Assembly (NCBI GenBank): GCA_963677245.1
Contig: OY781921.1
Coordinates: forward strand, 2,728,001 to 2,792,000
DNA: 64,000 nt
Reading direction: 5' to 3'
Origin: Saccharicrinis sp963677245
GTDB taxonomy: Bacteria > Bacteroidota > Bacteroidia > Bacteroidales > Marinilabiliaceae
Under the pieces are notes generated by a model that saw nothing but the letters and a program-made list of their open reading frames with translations, had not been told where the DNA came from and did not search any database. The stretch's first letter is position 1. Each line of letters starts with the position of its first letter. Of this stretch, positions 44,531 through 53,826 are shown piece after piece. The position numbers were made by a program, and so were the translations under genes.

Positions 44531-45385
44531 ATGGAAGAAAACACAAATATGCCTCCTATTTTTATTGTTTCCGGAGGAAAAGGAGTTGCAGGCCACACGC
44601 TGGTGGAAGCCATGTTAATTCAATATCCCGATCATAAAATCCCGATTATTATAGAACCAGAGGTGAGCTCTCAGGAGCAAATTGATAAAGTCGTTGATAA
44701 AGTGCTCGAGAAAAATGGTGTGATTGCCCATACTATGGTGGATCACTTGGCACGAAGAAGACTGATTGATACCTGTGAGCATAAAAATATCAGACATTTT
44801 GATTTAGTTGGCGACATGACTGAATACTTAGACACGGTTTTAGATATGAAACCAGTAGAACAACCTGGACTTTATCGCTTGCGTGATATGGAATATTACC
44901 GTAGGGTGCGAGCTATTGAATTTACCATGCAACATGATGATGGTCAGCACGCTGAAAAGATAGCTAACGCAGATATTGTATTAGCAGGTGTTTCCAGAAC
45001 CGGAAAAACACCATTAAGTATTTATTTGGCCATGTTTGGATGGAAAGTAGCCAATGTCCCTATTGTTCCGGGTACACCAATACCCGATACCTTATTTCAG
45101 GTTGATCCGGACAGAGTATTTGGCTTAACTATATCAATGACTTATTTGATTGCCCAGCGAAGCAGTAGAGTAAGTCGAATTCATATGGATCCAAATTCGG
45201 ATTATGTGGATAGAAGAAAAGTACGCATGGAGCTTGATTTTGCCAATAACCTTTTCAAGAAAGGCGGTTTTACCGTTCTAAATATTACCAATAAACCTAT
45301 TGAATATTCTGCCAATGAAATCCTTACCATCTTAACTTCGCGTTTCGGAAGTGACAAATGGAAAAAGGATGAAGAACATCATTAA
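44531..45385 (+). CDS. ppsR: PEP synthase / pyruvate phosphate dikinase regulatory protein
   Basis: 284 residues of the DUF299 (PpsR/PDRP) family. These bifunctional enzymes inactivate PEP synthase or pyruvate,phosphate dikinase by ADP-dependent threonine phosphorylation and reactivate it by phosphate-dependent pyrophosphorolysis, gating gluconeogenesis at pyruvate/PEP. Visible marks: FIVSGGKGVAGHTLVEAML at the N-terminus, HTMVDHLARRRL, DLVGDMTEYL, the P-loop-like AGVSRTGKTPLSIYLA (about 152-166), KVANVPIVPGTPIPDTLF and a C-terminal NKPIEYSANEIL. The target enzyme is not in the window. Single-gene unit, divergent from the giant adhesin and followed by a terminator. Confidence 0.93.
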   Translation: MEENTNMPPIFIVSGGKGVAGHTLVEAMLIQYPDHKIPIIIEPEVSSQEQIDKVVDKVLEKNGVIAHTMVDHLARRRLIDTCEHKNIRHFDLVGDMTEYLDTVLDMKPVEQPGLYRLRDMEYYRRVRAIEFTMQHDDGQHAEKIANADIVLAGVSRTGKTPLSIYLAMFGWKVANVPIVPGTPIPDTLFQVDPDRVFGLTISMTYLIAQRSSRVSRIHMDPNSDYVDRRKVRMELDFANNLFKKGGFTVLNITNKPIEYSANEILTILTSRFGSDKWKKDEEHH

Positions 45386-45442
45386 ACGATTTCTTTTAAA
45401 CGTTAAAAGATTGTAAAGAATTAAATGAAATAAAAATTGCCC

Positions 45443-45477
45443 AAGGTTGTTTATCTTTTTGAAAAACAGCCTTTTTT
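45443..45477 (+). terminator. Terminator after ppsR
   Basis: AAGGTTGTTT (45443-45452) pairs with AAACAGCCTT (45464-45473) with one wobble, followed by further T. Confidence 0.75.
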
Positions 45478-45619
45478 ATTTTAACTCCTATAGTGACCAA
45501 ATAAATAATGTTTAATTTATTACGCAATATTATTAAACAATAATAGGTCACCTGCTGTTTTCTTTCAAAACAATACTATTGCCTAAGAGTTATAGTTTAA
45601 GAATTTAAATGTTTTTGAT

Positions 45620-46465
45620 ATGAAAGAAGTCATTGTAAAAACAGCAATAAAAAATCCCAAACCGTCACGATATGACAGCAGAAAGGGATTTTCATCAGAC
45701 AAGCAAGGTGCGTTTGATTATTTAAAGGAATTTGTAGAAGAAAGATTTGAGCGTAAGTTTCCTCAAAAAGATTTTTTGACGGCCTGGATTGAATACAATC
45801 ATTTGCAGGATTTTAAAATCTCCGATAATGTTGAAAGTGTAGGAGGCGTTTCAGAAGAAGCACATTATATTATGCGTGTGATTACTGAATATCATATTAC
45901 GCAAGCTTTTAAAGCCATGAAGATTGATATGAACGATCCGAATGTTGGTGGAGAAAAGGGAACGCCTTATCGAGTTGCTAAAATGTATTGTGGGGATAAT
46001 CTGGAGGACGATTCAGAATTATTATCCGGCCGTTGGTCGCATCGCCCACATATGGCCAGTTTTCCAAACGAGTCGGGACAGAAATATCCGATTACCAAGC
46101 GAGTTGATATTGTTTCGGTTTGTTCTCATCACACTGCACCTTTTAGCACTTTATTCAGAGATGGTTCATACGCCGTTATTAGTTATATTCCGGATGAAAA
46201 AGTGTTGGGAATTTCCAAATTGCAACGTATTGTAGACTGGGTAGCACGCAGAGGCCATTTGCAGGAAAATCTTACTAAAATGATTTATGACGAGGTAAGT
46301 AAAGCTGCAGAAACAAAATCAGTCTATGTAAAGCTGAGTGGTTTGGTGCACACTTGTGAATCTTTAAGAGGAACACAAAGTAACGAAGGCGCTTTTACCA
46401 GTGAATATTATGATGGTGCATTTACCAATTATGATATGCGAAGAGAAGTGAGTAGTCAACAGTGA
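45620..46465 (+). CDS. folE: GTP cyclohydrolase I-family enzyme
   Basis: 281 residues, longer than the usual 190-225 because of an N-terminal part (about 1-75) and an insertion near 125-165. The C-terminal core matches FolE: VCSHHTAPFS (zinc ligands C168 and H171), YIPDEKVLGISKLQRIVDWVARRGHLQENLT, and HTCESLRG (C246). An earlier GTPYRVAKMY corresponds to the family's ERTPxRVAKM. It converts GTP to 7,8-dihydroneopterin triphosphate. The glutamate of the usual CEHH is serine, as in some phage and preQ0-pathway homologues. The QueD-type gene 105 bases downstream suggests use in 7-deazaguanine (preQ0/queuosine) synthesis rather than folate alone (inference). Confidence 0.82.
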   Translation: MKEVIVKTAIKNPKPSRYDSRKGFSSDKQGAFDYLKEFVEERFERKFPQKDFLTAWIEYNHLQDFKISDNVESVGGVSEEAHYIMRVITEYHITQAFKAMKIDMNDPNVGGEKGTPYRVAKMYCGDNLEDDSELLSGRWSHRPHMASFPNESGQKYPITKRVDIVSVCSHHTAPFSTLFRDGSYAVISYIPDEKVLGISKLQRIVDWVARRGHLQENLTKMIYDEVSKAAETKSVYVKLSGLVHTCESLRGTQSNEGAFTSEYYDGAFTNYDMRREVSSQQ

Positions 46466-46570
46466 TCAGTTAGCAGTTAGCAATGATCAGTTTTCAAGAA
46501 ACAGGAAACAGTGATACTCAAAGGAAACCAATGGCTAATAGCTTAATGACAAATAAACAAAATACAACCC

Positions 46571-47179
46571 ATGATTATAAGAAAGAAATTTAAGTTTGAA
46601 GGAGCACATATAGTCCGTGATTGTTCGAGTGACCGGTGTAAAAAATCATTACATGGACACAGTTATGTGGTGGAGGTTTTCTTAAGCTCTACCAAACTTG
46701 ACTTTGGACAAATGGTATATGATTTTGGTCTGACCAAAGGAACTATAAAAGATGTGGTGGATAGTTTTGACCACGCCTACGCCATGTGGAATAAAGAAAG
46801 TGATGACTTTAAATCGTTCATTAAAAATAATAGTGACAGGTATGTAGAAATGCCCGTAAGTCCTTCAGCAGAGTGTTTTGCGCTTACCTTTTTATTTGTG
46901 ATTGATAAAGTACTGCAAGCTACTCAAACTAATAATGGTGAAGGAGAAGTGGGTGTAAAATCCGTAAGAGTACATGAAACAGATACGGGTTATGCAGAAG
47001 CATTTCGTGAAGATTTGGAATGGTTTAATTATTCCTTAAAAGATATTGTTTTTAGTCAGGCCATTAAAGATGAGTGGCAAGATCCGATGATGTATGATAA
47101 ACTATTGTCCTACCATAGCGAGAAAGTTGTCGATAAGCCGTTTGTAAATCCGGTTGTGGAACGTAAGTTTGACAAATAG
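46571..47179 (+). CDS. queD: 6-carboxytetrahydropterin synthase (QueD-type)
   Basis: 202 residues, the long form of the PTPS/QueD family. Zinc ligands are H13 (FEGAHIV), H28 and H30 (SLHGHSY). C23, five residues before HGH, is the candidate catalytic cysteine, with C18 nearby. FDHAYAMW supplies the catalytic Asp-His pair and VRVHETDTGYAEA the late glutamate motif. The CSSDRCKKSLHGHS arrangement recalls, from memory, the epsilonproteobacterial QueD type. It makes 6-carboxytetrahydropterin from dihydroneopterin triphosphate, the step after the adjacent GTP cyclohydrolase. queC, queE and queF are not in the window. Confidence 0.85.
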   Translation: MIIRKKFKFEGAHIVRDCSSDRCKKSLHGHSYVVEVFLSSTKLDFGQMVYDFGLTKGTIKDVVDSFDHAYAMWNKESDDFKSFIKNNSDRYVEMPVSPSAECFALTFLFVIDKVLQATQTNNGEGEVGVKSVRVHETDTGYAEAFREDLEWFNYSLKDIVFSQAIKDEWQDPMMYDKLLSYHSEKVVDKPFVNPVVERKFDK

Positions 47180-47199
47180 TTATCTCTTTTTGATTTCAT

Positions 47200-47235
47200 A
47201 AAACGCCATTCGTATTTTTAACAAATGGCGTTTTT
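47200..47235. terminator. Bidirectional terminator after queD
   Basis: AAAACGCCATT (47200-47210) and AATGGCGTTTT (47224-47234) form an 11-base perfect stem with a 13-base loop, T run to the right and A run to the left. It serves queD on the plus strand and could stop the convergent TlpA-like gene. Confidence 0.85.
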
Positions 47236-47314
47236 ATACTTATTTAAATTTACGAATACTTTGATTTTACCGAAGGTTCTTGATGTAAGTATATCAATTG
47301 ATCAAACTTCCATT

Positions 47315-48211
47315 TTAGTTTAAATTGTTCATTGTCTCAATAATATTTATGCCTCCTGGACGGTATAAATTACTTGCGGTGAAGCTTCCATTTGATTCAA
47401 TAATAACTCCAAAAGGGATTCCTGAACATTTAAATGCCCTATAAAATTTTTTAGCGTTTTCGTTAATTATCAATTGAATACCGTTTGGTTTTTTATGCCT
47501 TACATAATCTCTCCATTTTCCTATATCTTCATCAAGAGAAACATCTATAAATACGATGTCTGGATTATTATATAATTCCTCTTTAATTATTTCTAATTGG
47601 GGTTTGTCTGACACACATGGACCACACCAGGTGGCCCAAAATGTTATAAAAACTTTCTTCCCTTTATAATTATTTAGATATACTATGTTGCCATCATAAT
47701 CTAATAAACTTAGTTCTGATAACTGCTCAATATCGTCAGTCTCATTATTCCATATTACTACCTGGTGAGTTTGAGCTTTTACTTTATGCCCGTTAACATC
47801 TATCATTTCGTAATGATTTAAAATAAATGGTTGTGAAAACAAACAAAATAAAAACCATCCTAACACAGGTGTTAGAATCAGAATCTTATATAGTCGTTTT
47901 ATATTAGTACGTGTCACTACCAAAGCAGAGATACTATATAGCAAAAGAGAGATTAATACATCACCAAATCCCATAGGAATAAAAAGATAAAATGGTATTA
48001 AAAGAATAGGAGTGAATTTAACATCTTCCTTTCTAAGGATAATCCCTCCAATAAAATAGGCAATAAAACAGGCTAAATGTGGCGGCCAATCCAGATGGAC
48101 AACATTATCAATATGAATTAGCTCCTCCAGAGCATATAAAATGCAAAATATTACAATAGGAATACTTAATAGACCCAAAAGGATTTTGATAATTATATTT
48201 CTTCGTTTCAT
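47315..48211 (-). CDS. Membrane-anchored TlpA-like thioredoxin-fold protein
   Basis: 298 residues. The N-terminal half has about four hydrophobic segments (7-28, 45-60, 68-98, 108-130). The C-terminal half is a TlpA/ResA-type thioredoxin domain with FWATWCGPCVSDKP (redox cysteines C196 and C199) and a cis-proline region in GIPFGVII. Preceding it is LSLLDYDGNIVYLNNYKGKKVFI, the usual start of AhpC/TSA-like domains. It probably reduces or oxidises disulfides of exported proteins on the periplasmic side. The multi-span N-terminus is unlike plain TlpA, which has a single anchor; I do not recognise it as DsbD or DoxX. Confidence 0.8.
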   Translation of the reverse strand: MKRRNIIIKILLGLLSIPIVIFCILYALEELIHIDNVVHLDWPPHLACFIAYFIGGIILRKEDVKFTPILLIPFYLFIPMGFGDVLISLLLYSISALVVTRTNIKRLYKILILTPVLGWFLFCLFSQPFILNHYEMIDVNGHKVKAQTHQVVIWNNETDDIEQLSELSLLDYDGNIVYLNNYKGKKVFITFWATWCGPCVSDKPQLEIIKEELYNNPDIVFIDVSLDEDIGKWRDYVRHKKPNGIQLIINENAKKFYRAFKCSGIPFGVIIESNGSFTASNLYRPGGINIIETMNNLN

Positions 48212-48375
48212 TTTTTGTCATTTTTTTGGAAAAAGATTATTCAATGCTTAAAGTCGGTCTATTGTTATCTAATTGTCCAATATATTCATACAATCCATAA
48301 CATGTTTTCGAATAAATGAATTCTTGATTTGCATATGCACCCATAAATAAAAGAAGTCATCTTTATAAATTACAA

Positions 48376-49812
48376 CTACTCACTCCCCACCCATTTAAAG
48401 AATCGATCAAATCTAATTTTACCTTCCAACCATGATTTATCTTTATTATATGACAACCATACCAAAAGCGGTTTCCCAATAATATGATCTTCTGGAACAA
48501 AGCCCCAATATCTTGAATCAGCTGATTGATGCCTGTTATCTCCAAGCATAAAGCAATAATCCATTTTAAATGTATATTCATTGACCTTTTCTCCATTAAT
48601 AAAAATAGTATTATCCTTAACGGACAATGTATTACCTTCGTATGCAGTAATTATCCTATCATACAATACCAGATTTTTCATATTTAATTGCACTGTAGCA
48701 CCTTTCTGAGGAATATACAAAGGTCCAAAATTATCTCTCGACCACAAATAGTCAGTGCTGTAAGGCCAAACATCCGGAAGCCTGGTAGAATCAACTTCTT
48801 CATTATCCATAAACATTTGTCGAATAAATGAGAGAGATTTTATTTCCTTAGCTTTTCTCTCGGTTAAAGGAATCCGATATCGGTTTGACCCAATCATCAT
48901 ACTCTTGGCATCTTCATCTGAAATTTCATATTTATCCAAAAAACGTTTATTCAAATTTGTTCCATCTGTAATAATATTATACCAATGCTGAAGGTCGTCC
49001 GGATTTTTAGCTTTTACGCCATTGATATACACCTGATTATTCCGCATCTCTAATGAATCACCAGCAATTGCAATACACCTTTTTACGTAATTATCTCTTC
49101 TATCCACAGGACGATAAACAACCTTGCCATACTCTTTCTGATTCTGGTAAATATGCTGCCTACCTACTGCTTTTAACTTTTGGTTAATTTCCCATTGGCT
49201 GGCATTTTCCATACCTGCTAGTATACTCTTATCTCGATTAGCATAAGATAAACCTATTAATCTGCTCGTTTTATATATATCAGGATTTACATATTTTACA
49301 GGCACAGTATCCCCTGTAGGAAAGTTAAAAACAACAATATCATTGTTTTCGACCTGCCCAAAACCTTTTAAGCGTTTGTAATCCCATCTAAGCCATTCTA
49401 GATATGATTTTGTTTTTAAAATAGGTACTGTATTTTGCATTAAAGGGAAAGATAATGGCGTATTCGGAATTCTTGGCCCGTAGCTAACCTTACTCACAAA
49501 TAGGTGATCTTTGACCAATAGCGTATTTTCCATTGAAGAAGATGGAATTTGATAATTCTGGAATAAGAATAGATTGATAAAATAAACTGCAACAAGCGCA
49601 AAAGTCAATGCATCCACCCATTCAACCCATACTTTAGGCTTTTTCCCATCTTTTGTTTTCTTCCAAAAACTCCAAGGAACTTTTTTGGTAATATAAACAT
49701 CTATTATAACTAAAATCCCTGCTAACAACCACAAATTTTTAACCCATACTACCCATAAAATATAGATTATGGCTATTACAGAAAATTTAATCCATTTCAT
49801 TTTTGTTTTCAT
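48376..49812 (-). CDS. lepB: Signal peptidase I
   Basis: 478 residues, the long Bacteroidota form. Hydrophobic segments near 10-40 and 67-85 anchor it in the inner membrane, with a catalytic periplasmic domain. Box B is IPSSSMENTLL with nucleophile S93; the general base is K244 in NYVKRCIAIAGDSLEM; box E is FMLGDNRHQSADSRYWGFVP. A long insertion (about 115-235) separates the Ser and Lys boxes and another (about 270-400) follows. It removes signal peptides from secreted proteins, which would include the T9SS substrates in this window. Confidence 0.95.
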   Translation of the reverse strand: MKTKMKWIKFSVIAIIYILWVVWVKNLWLLAGILVIIDVYITKKVPWSFWKKTKDGKKPKVWVEWVDALTFALVAVYFINLFLFQNYQIPSSSMENTLLVKDHLFVSKVSYGPRIPNTPLSFPLMQNTVPILKTKSYLEWLRWDYKRLKGFGQVENNDIVVFNFPTGDTVPVKYVNPDIYKTSRLIGLSYANRDKSILAGMENASQWEINQKLKAVGRQHIYQNQKEYGKVVYRPVDRRDNYVKRCIAIAGDSLEMRNNQVYINGVKAKNPDDLQHWYNIITDGTNLNKRFLDKYEISDEDAKSMMIGSNRYRIPLTERKAKEIKSLSFIRQMFMDNEEVDSTRLPDVWPYSTDYLWSRDNFGPLYIPQKGATVQLNMKNLVLYDRIITAYEGNTLSVKDNTIFINGEKVNEYTFKMDYCFMLGDNRHQSADSRYWGFVPEDHIIGKPLLVWLSYNKDKSWLEGKIRFDRFFKWVGSE

Positions 49813-49973
49813 AAATTATAAAAATTGTAAACTATAATCCTCCCAACCTAAAAAACATTATTTAGAATATACCTTTCTAGTTATGGCGGATACTTGATTA
49901 ATCTATCCTGTTGATCAGAAAATATTGCAATCAGAAACTTAGATAAGAAATATAGATTCCTTACGTTGATAAA

Positions 49974-50270
49974 CTACAATGTATAGGAAGCCCAAAAATA
50001 AACTGCAGCTATAATACATATAGTTAGAGCAATCGTCAGTAGCCATGCTTTTCGCCTTCGGGAAATAATTTTTCTACGAATCCGGCTTTTAATTTCTTCC
50101 AGTTTTACTTTATCTATTTCTTTATCTTGAAATAGGATATGATGGTGTTTTCGAATTTCTTCCTGGTAAATATCTTTTACCTTAGTCATGCGCTCGATTC
50201 TTTTTTTTCGGATGGAATCGTTGTAGCGTGAGCGCTTAATCATATCCAAAACATGTCCGGCAGAACTCAT
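49974..50270 (-). CDS. Small tail-anchored membrane protein, unknown function
   Basis: 98 residues. A basic, helical N-terminal part (MSSAGHVLDMIKRSRYNDSI then many Lys/Arg/Glu) ends in a single hydrophobic segment at about 74-95 (AWLLTIALTICIIAAVYFWA). This predicts a cytoplasmic helical domain with a C-terminal membrane anchor. The MSSAGHVLDMI opening looks conserved in Bacteroidota hypotheticals, from memory. It lies 82 bases after the DUF4252 gene on the same strand. Confidence 0.7.
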   Translation of the reverse strand: MSSAGHVLDMIKRSRYNDSIRKKRIERMTKVKDIYQEEIRKHHHILFQDKEIDKVKLEEIKSRIRRKIISRRRKAWLLTIALTICIIAAVYFWASYTL

Positions 50271-50352
50271 AATAATTAAGATTAGTTTTCTGGTTTGAAT
50301 TTAAAAGAATGGATAATTATTCGCAAATGACAATCATCCATCCTGTATTGTT

Positions 50353-50853
50353 TTAATCTTTGTAATCTTCCATTTTTTCTTTCAGTTTATTCACATCTTC
50401 CACCTTAAAATCGCCAAAGAAAGATAACAAAACACCATTTCTTTCACCCTGGAAGATTACATGGCATTCACTAACTTTTTTGCCTTTGCGCATCACCCAC
50501 ACTTCCGAGTCTTCATCATTGTCATCATCTTCAACTAATTTATATTTTCCTTTGTGCATATATTTTTGCACCAAGGATTTAAAGTTTGCAGATGACTCCT
50601 CTTCTGGTTTGAAAATAACCAGTTTTACTTCATGCAAATCTCCCGAAACATGATGCTCTTCGCCATCATCATCATGGTCGATATCTAAATCGGCAAAGTT
50701 CATTAGATTTTTCGAGAAGGATAAATAAGTCACCTCATCCATATCTCTTAAATCGTTAAACATTTTATCGGCAGTTTTTTGCTGAGCAAATATGCTTAAG
50801 CTACTAATACCTACCATTAATATTATTATGGATGTTCTTAATAATGCTTTCAT
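50353..50853 (-). CDS. DUF4252 secreted protein
   Basis: 166 residues with a signal peptide (cleavage near SIFAQ at about 23). The mature part fits DUF4252: an N-terminal helix with VTYLSFSKNLM, an Asp/His/Glu-rich linker (about 57-70) and the C-terminal NGVLLSFFGDFKVEDV. Function unknown; these small periplasmic proteins are often encoded near ECF sigma factors or PspC-type envelope genes in Bacteroidota. Here it follows two PspC genes by 69 bases. Confidence 0.85.
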   Translation of the reverse strand: MKALLRTSIIILMVGISSLSIFAQQKTADKMFNDLRDMDEVTYLSFSKNLMNFADLDIDHDDDGEEHHVSGDLHEVKLVIFKPEEESSANFKSLVQKYMHKGKYKLVEDDDNDEDSEVWVMRKGKKVSECHVIFQGERNGVLLSFFGDFKVEDVNKLKEKMEDYKD

Positions 50854-50922
50854 TTCTTAGATTTTAGGTTTAATAATCAATTCATTGCCATACAATATTC
50901 AATACAAGGTTTCAAAATTTCA

Positions 50923-52404
50923 TTAGTCCAGGTTGCTATGAACAATCCAGTCCAATTCCTCATCAACAATAACATTTACATCCTGAGGAACCACAATAAC
51001 AGCCCTAACACGTTGATCTCTGATTTTACTTTCCTGATTGAGCGTAAAAACGGGGTCTATCTTTAGTACTGAATCCTGCAATATCCAAAAGAACTCAATA
51101 TCTTTACAATTATTCTCTGCCGTTAATACAGATCTTCCTTTAGCTGATTTTTTAATATCAATAGCAAATTCATCTCCTCTTACGAGCTCTATTCGAGGAT
51201 TTCCTTTGATGTGTATTTGATCATCAGCCAGGTAAACATCTAATTTATTGACATCGAATAAATATTCTTTATATTCCGGCATATATCCGGTTTGATTTGG
51301 TTTTAAGTATATCGTTTTGTTTTCAGGTACTACTAATTCTGATTTATTATAAACATCTTCTGTTACCGTAAATTCACGAGCCACTCTGGCCGATGTATAT
51401 ACTAATAAAACCAAGCCTGCAATCCATAAAACTAAAAAGGTAATGCCTAACCATCGTGCTCCGGATCTAAATCTAAAAACCATTCTGAAACCAGCATAGA
51501 ATAACAATAAAATTGGAATGCAAGTGACAGTTAACAATCCAATCGTACCTAGCATTAAATCCGTTCCTGACATAAAATAGGTAGGAATGGAGGCAAAATA
51601 ATTACCTGCTCCCGAAAAGTCGAAAAATGTAAATCCAAAGGTAAAAGCCAATATCAGCGAAACCAATACAGCCAATGTCCCAATCATTAAGGCAACGCCA
51701 ATGATAGATACCAAAACACGAACGATTATTCTTAAAACGTTACCCATTGCATCGGATCCTCTGTTTACGCCATCCGAAAAATTTTGGTAGGTTTTGGATT
51801 GTTTGAACTTTTGAGTGACTTCCTGGTATTCATTTTTTAGGTTTTGTTCCCATTTTTCATAACTGGCCGGACCTCTCATTTCTAATTTCTGGGTAATGGT
51901 ACTGGCTTTGGGCATTACAATCCAAAGTATGAGGTAAACTGGTAGTGACGCTCCGTATAATATAAATGCGATCAGAAATATAATACGAAAAACAAGCGGA
52001 TCCATATCGAAGTATGCCCCTAATCCTCCACAAACACCACCTAAGTAACGATTTTCCGGATCGCGATATAATCGTTTACGGTATTGAGGAGTCGGCGGTA
52101 CTGTTGTTTCCTGAGTTGATGATTTCTCCTGCGCTTCTTCTTCATCTGCAATATCCTGAGGTTCTCCCATTGTAGAAATCACTTCTTCTACTTGCGTTAA
52201 AGTAATGACCTCTTCTGCAGACTTTTTCTTTCCTGTAAACAATTCAGCAATGCGCGCTTCAATATCTGCCACAATTTCTTTGGCTTCATCTTCATCTGCA
52301 AAGCTTCGTTCAATTTTTTTGAGGTATTGATTTAGTTTTTCATAAGCATCTTCATCAATATGAAAAGCAAAACCATTTAAGTTGATATATAAAGTTTTCT
52401 TCAT
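50923..52404 (-). CDS. PspC-domain membrane protein, long form
   Basis: 493 residues. Residues 1-75 form a helical N-domain shared with the next gene (TLYINLNGFAFHIDEDAYEK and EAKEIVADIEARIAELF). A PspC domain follows at about 108-170 (RYLGGVCGGLGAYFDMDP, LILWIVMPKA). Then come about four further membrane spans (215-345) and a C-terminal extracytoplasmic beta domain of DUF4097-like look (about 370-493). PspC proteins sense envelope stress in other bacteria; in Bacteroidota the PadR-PspC pair is common but poorly studied. Confidence 0.88.
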   Translation of the reverse strand: MKKTLYINLNGFAFHIDEDAYEKLNQYLKKIERSFADEDEAKEIVADIEARIAELFTGKKKSAEEVITLTQVEEVISTMGEPQDIADEEEAQEKSSTQETTVPPTPQYRKRLYRDPENRYLGGVCGGLGAYFDMDPLVFRIIFLIAFILYGASLPVYLILWIVMPKASTITQKLEMRGPASYEKWEQNLKNEYQEVTQKFKQSKTYQNFSDGVNRGSDAMGNVLRIIVRVLVSIIGVALMIGTLAVLVSLILAFTFGFTFFDFSGAGNYFASIPTYFMSGTDLMLGTIGLLTVTCIPILLLFYAGFRMVFRFRSGARWLGITFLVLWIAGLVLLVYTSARVAREFTVTEDVYNKSELVVPENKTIYLKPNQTGYMPEYKEYLFDVNKLDVYLADDQIHIKGNPRIELVRGDEFAIDIKKSAKGRSVLTAENNCKDIEFFWILQDSVLKIDPVFTLNQESKIRDQRVRAVIVVPQDVNVIVDEELDWIVHSNLD

Positions 52405-52448
52405 TTTGTGATGTTGTTAAAATGATCAATTAGGTAGGTTATATTTCA

Positions 52449-53420
52449 TTAACAAAACATAAATACACTGCCAACAATAAAGCCAATTACTTTAATTCCA
52501 ATTACGGCTAAAAACAAAAAGGCAATCAGGTAAATAATGATTTTAAAAACCGATTTAAAAATAAAGCCAATTAAAAGCAGAATGCCAACCAGGATAAAAA
52601 TTCCCGGAAAATGAAAAAAGGGGACATGCCCCATATGAAAACTGGTTTGGTGAATAAAGTCAGGGTTAAACATATCCATATGAATTAAGTTTCCCATAAG
52701 CATTACAGCACCAACAATAGCTACAATGGCCAAAATAGTTTTGTCACGTTTTGTAAATTTATTCCACCAGCTTTCGCCTTTTTTATAGGCATTGCTTTCT
52801 TTCATTTTACTAAAGCGCTCCTTTACATCTTCATATTCATCCCTAATCGCTTTCTCAATATTGTTAATGGTTACATTCTCGCCTCGCATTTCCAGCTTTT
52901 GTCCTGTGGTAATAGCAGCAGGAACAACAATCCAAAGAATAACATAGATTGGAACAATAATCCCGACTCCCACTATTATCAGAATAACGAATAATACACG
53001 AAGCAACACCGGATCCATATTTAAGTAGGCAGCTAAGCCACTACAAACTCCACCCAAAACCCTGTTGTCCACATCTCTGAATAAGCGTTTTCTTTTTTTA
53101 GTGTAATAATCGTAAGCTGCGTATTGCGATTTTTCTTTCGATCTTTTAGGCTCTTCCTCATCCTCAAAATCTTCGGGCTGTCCCATTTGGTTCATAATAT
53201 CTTCAACCATATCTAATGTAACTACCGATGATTTACTCGAAAGCTTTTCCTCTAAAAGTTCAGCAATTCTGCTTTCTATATCATTGATTATTTCTTTGCC
53301 TTCCTCCTGCTTTTTAAAATAGCGTTCCAGTTTATCCAGGTATTCGCGTAATCGGATAAATGCATCATCATCAATGTAAAAAACGCGACCGTTTAAATTT
53401 ATATTTACTGTTTTTTTCAT
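52449..53420 (-). CDS. PspC-domain membrane protein, short form
   Basis: 323-residue paralogue of the downstream gene. It has the same helical N-domain (TVNINLNGRVFYIDDDAFIR, GKEIINDIESRIAELLEEK), PspC domain at about 112-172 (RVLGGVCSGLAAYLNMDP, VILWIVVPAA) and then spans near 225-245, 268-290 and 295-320, but no C-terminal beta domain. The two likely arose by duplication, with later loss or gain of the tail. It starts 14 bases after the PadR gene, so it is expected to be under that repressor's control. Confidence 0.88.
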   Translation of the reverse strand: MKKTVNINLNGRVFYIDDDAFIRLREYLDKLERYFKKQEEGKEIINDIESRIAELLEEKLSSKSSVVTLDMVEDIMNQMGQPEDFEDEEEPKRSKEKSQYAAYDYYTKKRKRLFRDVDNRVLGGVCSGLAAYLNMDPVLLRVLFVILIIVGVGIIVPIYVILWIVVPAAITTGQKLEMRGENVTINNIEKAIRDEYEDVKERFSKMKESNAYKKGESWWNKFTKRDKTILAIVAIVGAVMLMGNLIHMDMFNPDFIHQTSFHMGHVPFFHFPGIFILVGILLLIGFIFKSVFKIIIYLIAFLFLAVIGIKVIGFIVGSVFMFC

Positions 53421-53434
53421 GACTTTTCCTTTTA

Positions 53435-53761
53435 CTATTTGTTATTTATAAATGCGACTGCATCTACCAGCTCTTTCCATGATGCATCTAATTCCTTTAA
53501 AAAATCTTTACCTTTTTCGGTGAGTTCATAATATTTTCGTGGCGGTCCTTGTGTCGATTCTTCCCAACGATAGGTTAACAGTTCTGCATTTTTTAGTCGG
53601 GTAAGCAAGGGATATAAAGTTCCTTCCACCACTATCATTTTGGCTTCTTTAAGCTCATTGATAATATCGGAAGCATATTTATCACTGCCTGAGAGAATGG
53701 AAAGAATACAGTATTCCAAAACTCCCTTTCTCATTTGTGCTTTTGTATTTTCTACCTTCAT
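53435..53761 (-). CDS. PadR-family transcriptional regulator
   Basis: 108 residues, a minimal PadR/Vtr repressor. The winged helix has LEYCILSILSGSDKYASDII, the recognition region VVEGTLYPLLTRLKNAELL and the wing GPPRKYYELTEKGKDFL. PadR-type proteins repress neighbouring membrane-protein genes and lift on ligand or stress. It leads the padR-pspC-pspC unit and probably autoregulates it. No dyad operator was confidently located in the upstream AT-rich spacer. Confidence 0.95.
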   Translation of the reverse strand: MKVENTKAQMRKGVLEYCILSILSGSDKYASDIINELKEAKMIVVEGTLYPLLTRLKNAELLTYRWEESTQGPPRKYYELTEKGKDFLKELDASWKELVDAVAFINNK

Positions 53762-53826
53762 GTCTTGTTCCTCCTTTAAGTGATTCTTGCTTTCTTGATG
53801 AAAACAAGAATTACCAGTCCATATTT

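Noticed and set aside
46466..46570. Repeated TGATCAGTT and AGTTAGCA words after folE
   Set aside because: Short imperfect repetition in a 105-base spacer; no clear structure or function, common type of filler in such genomes.
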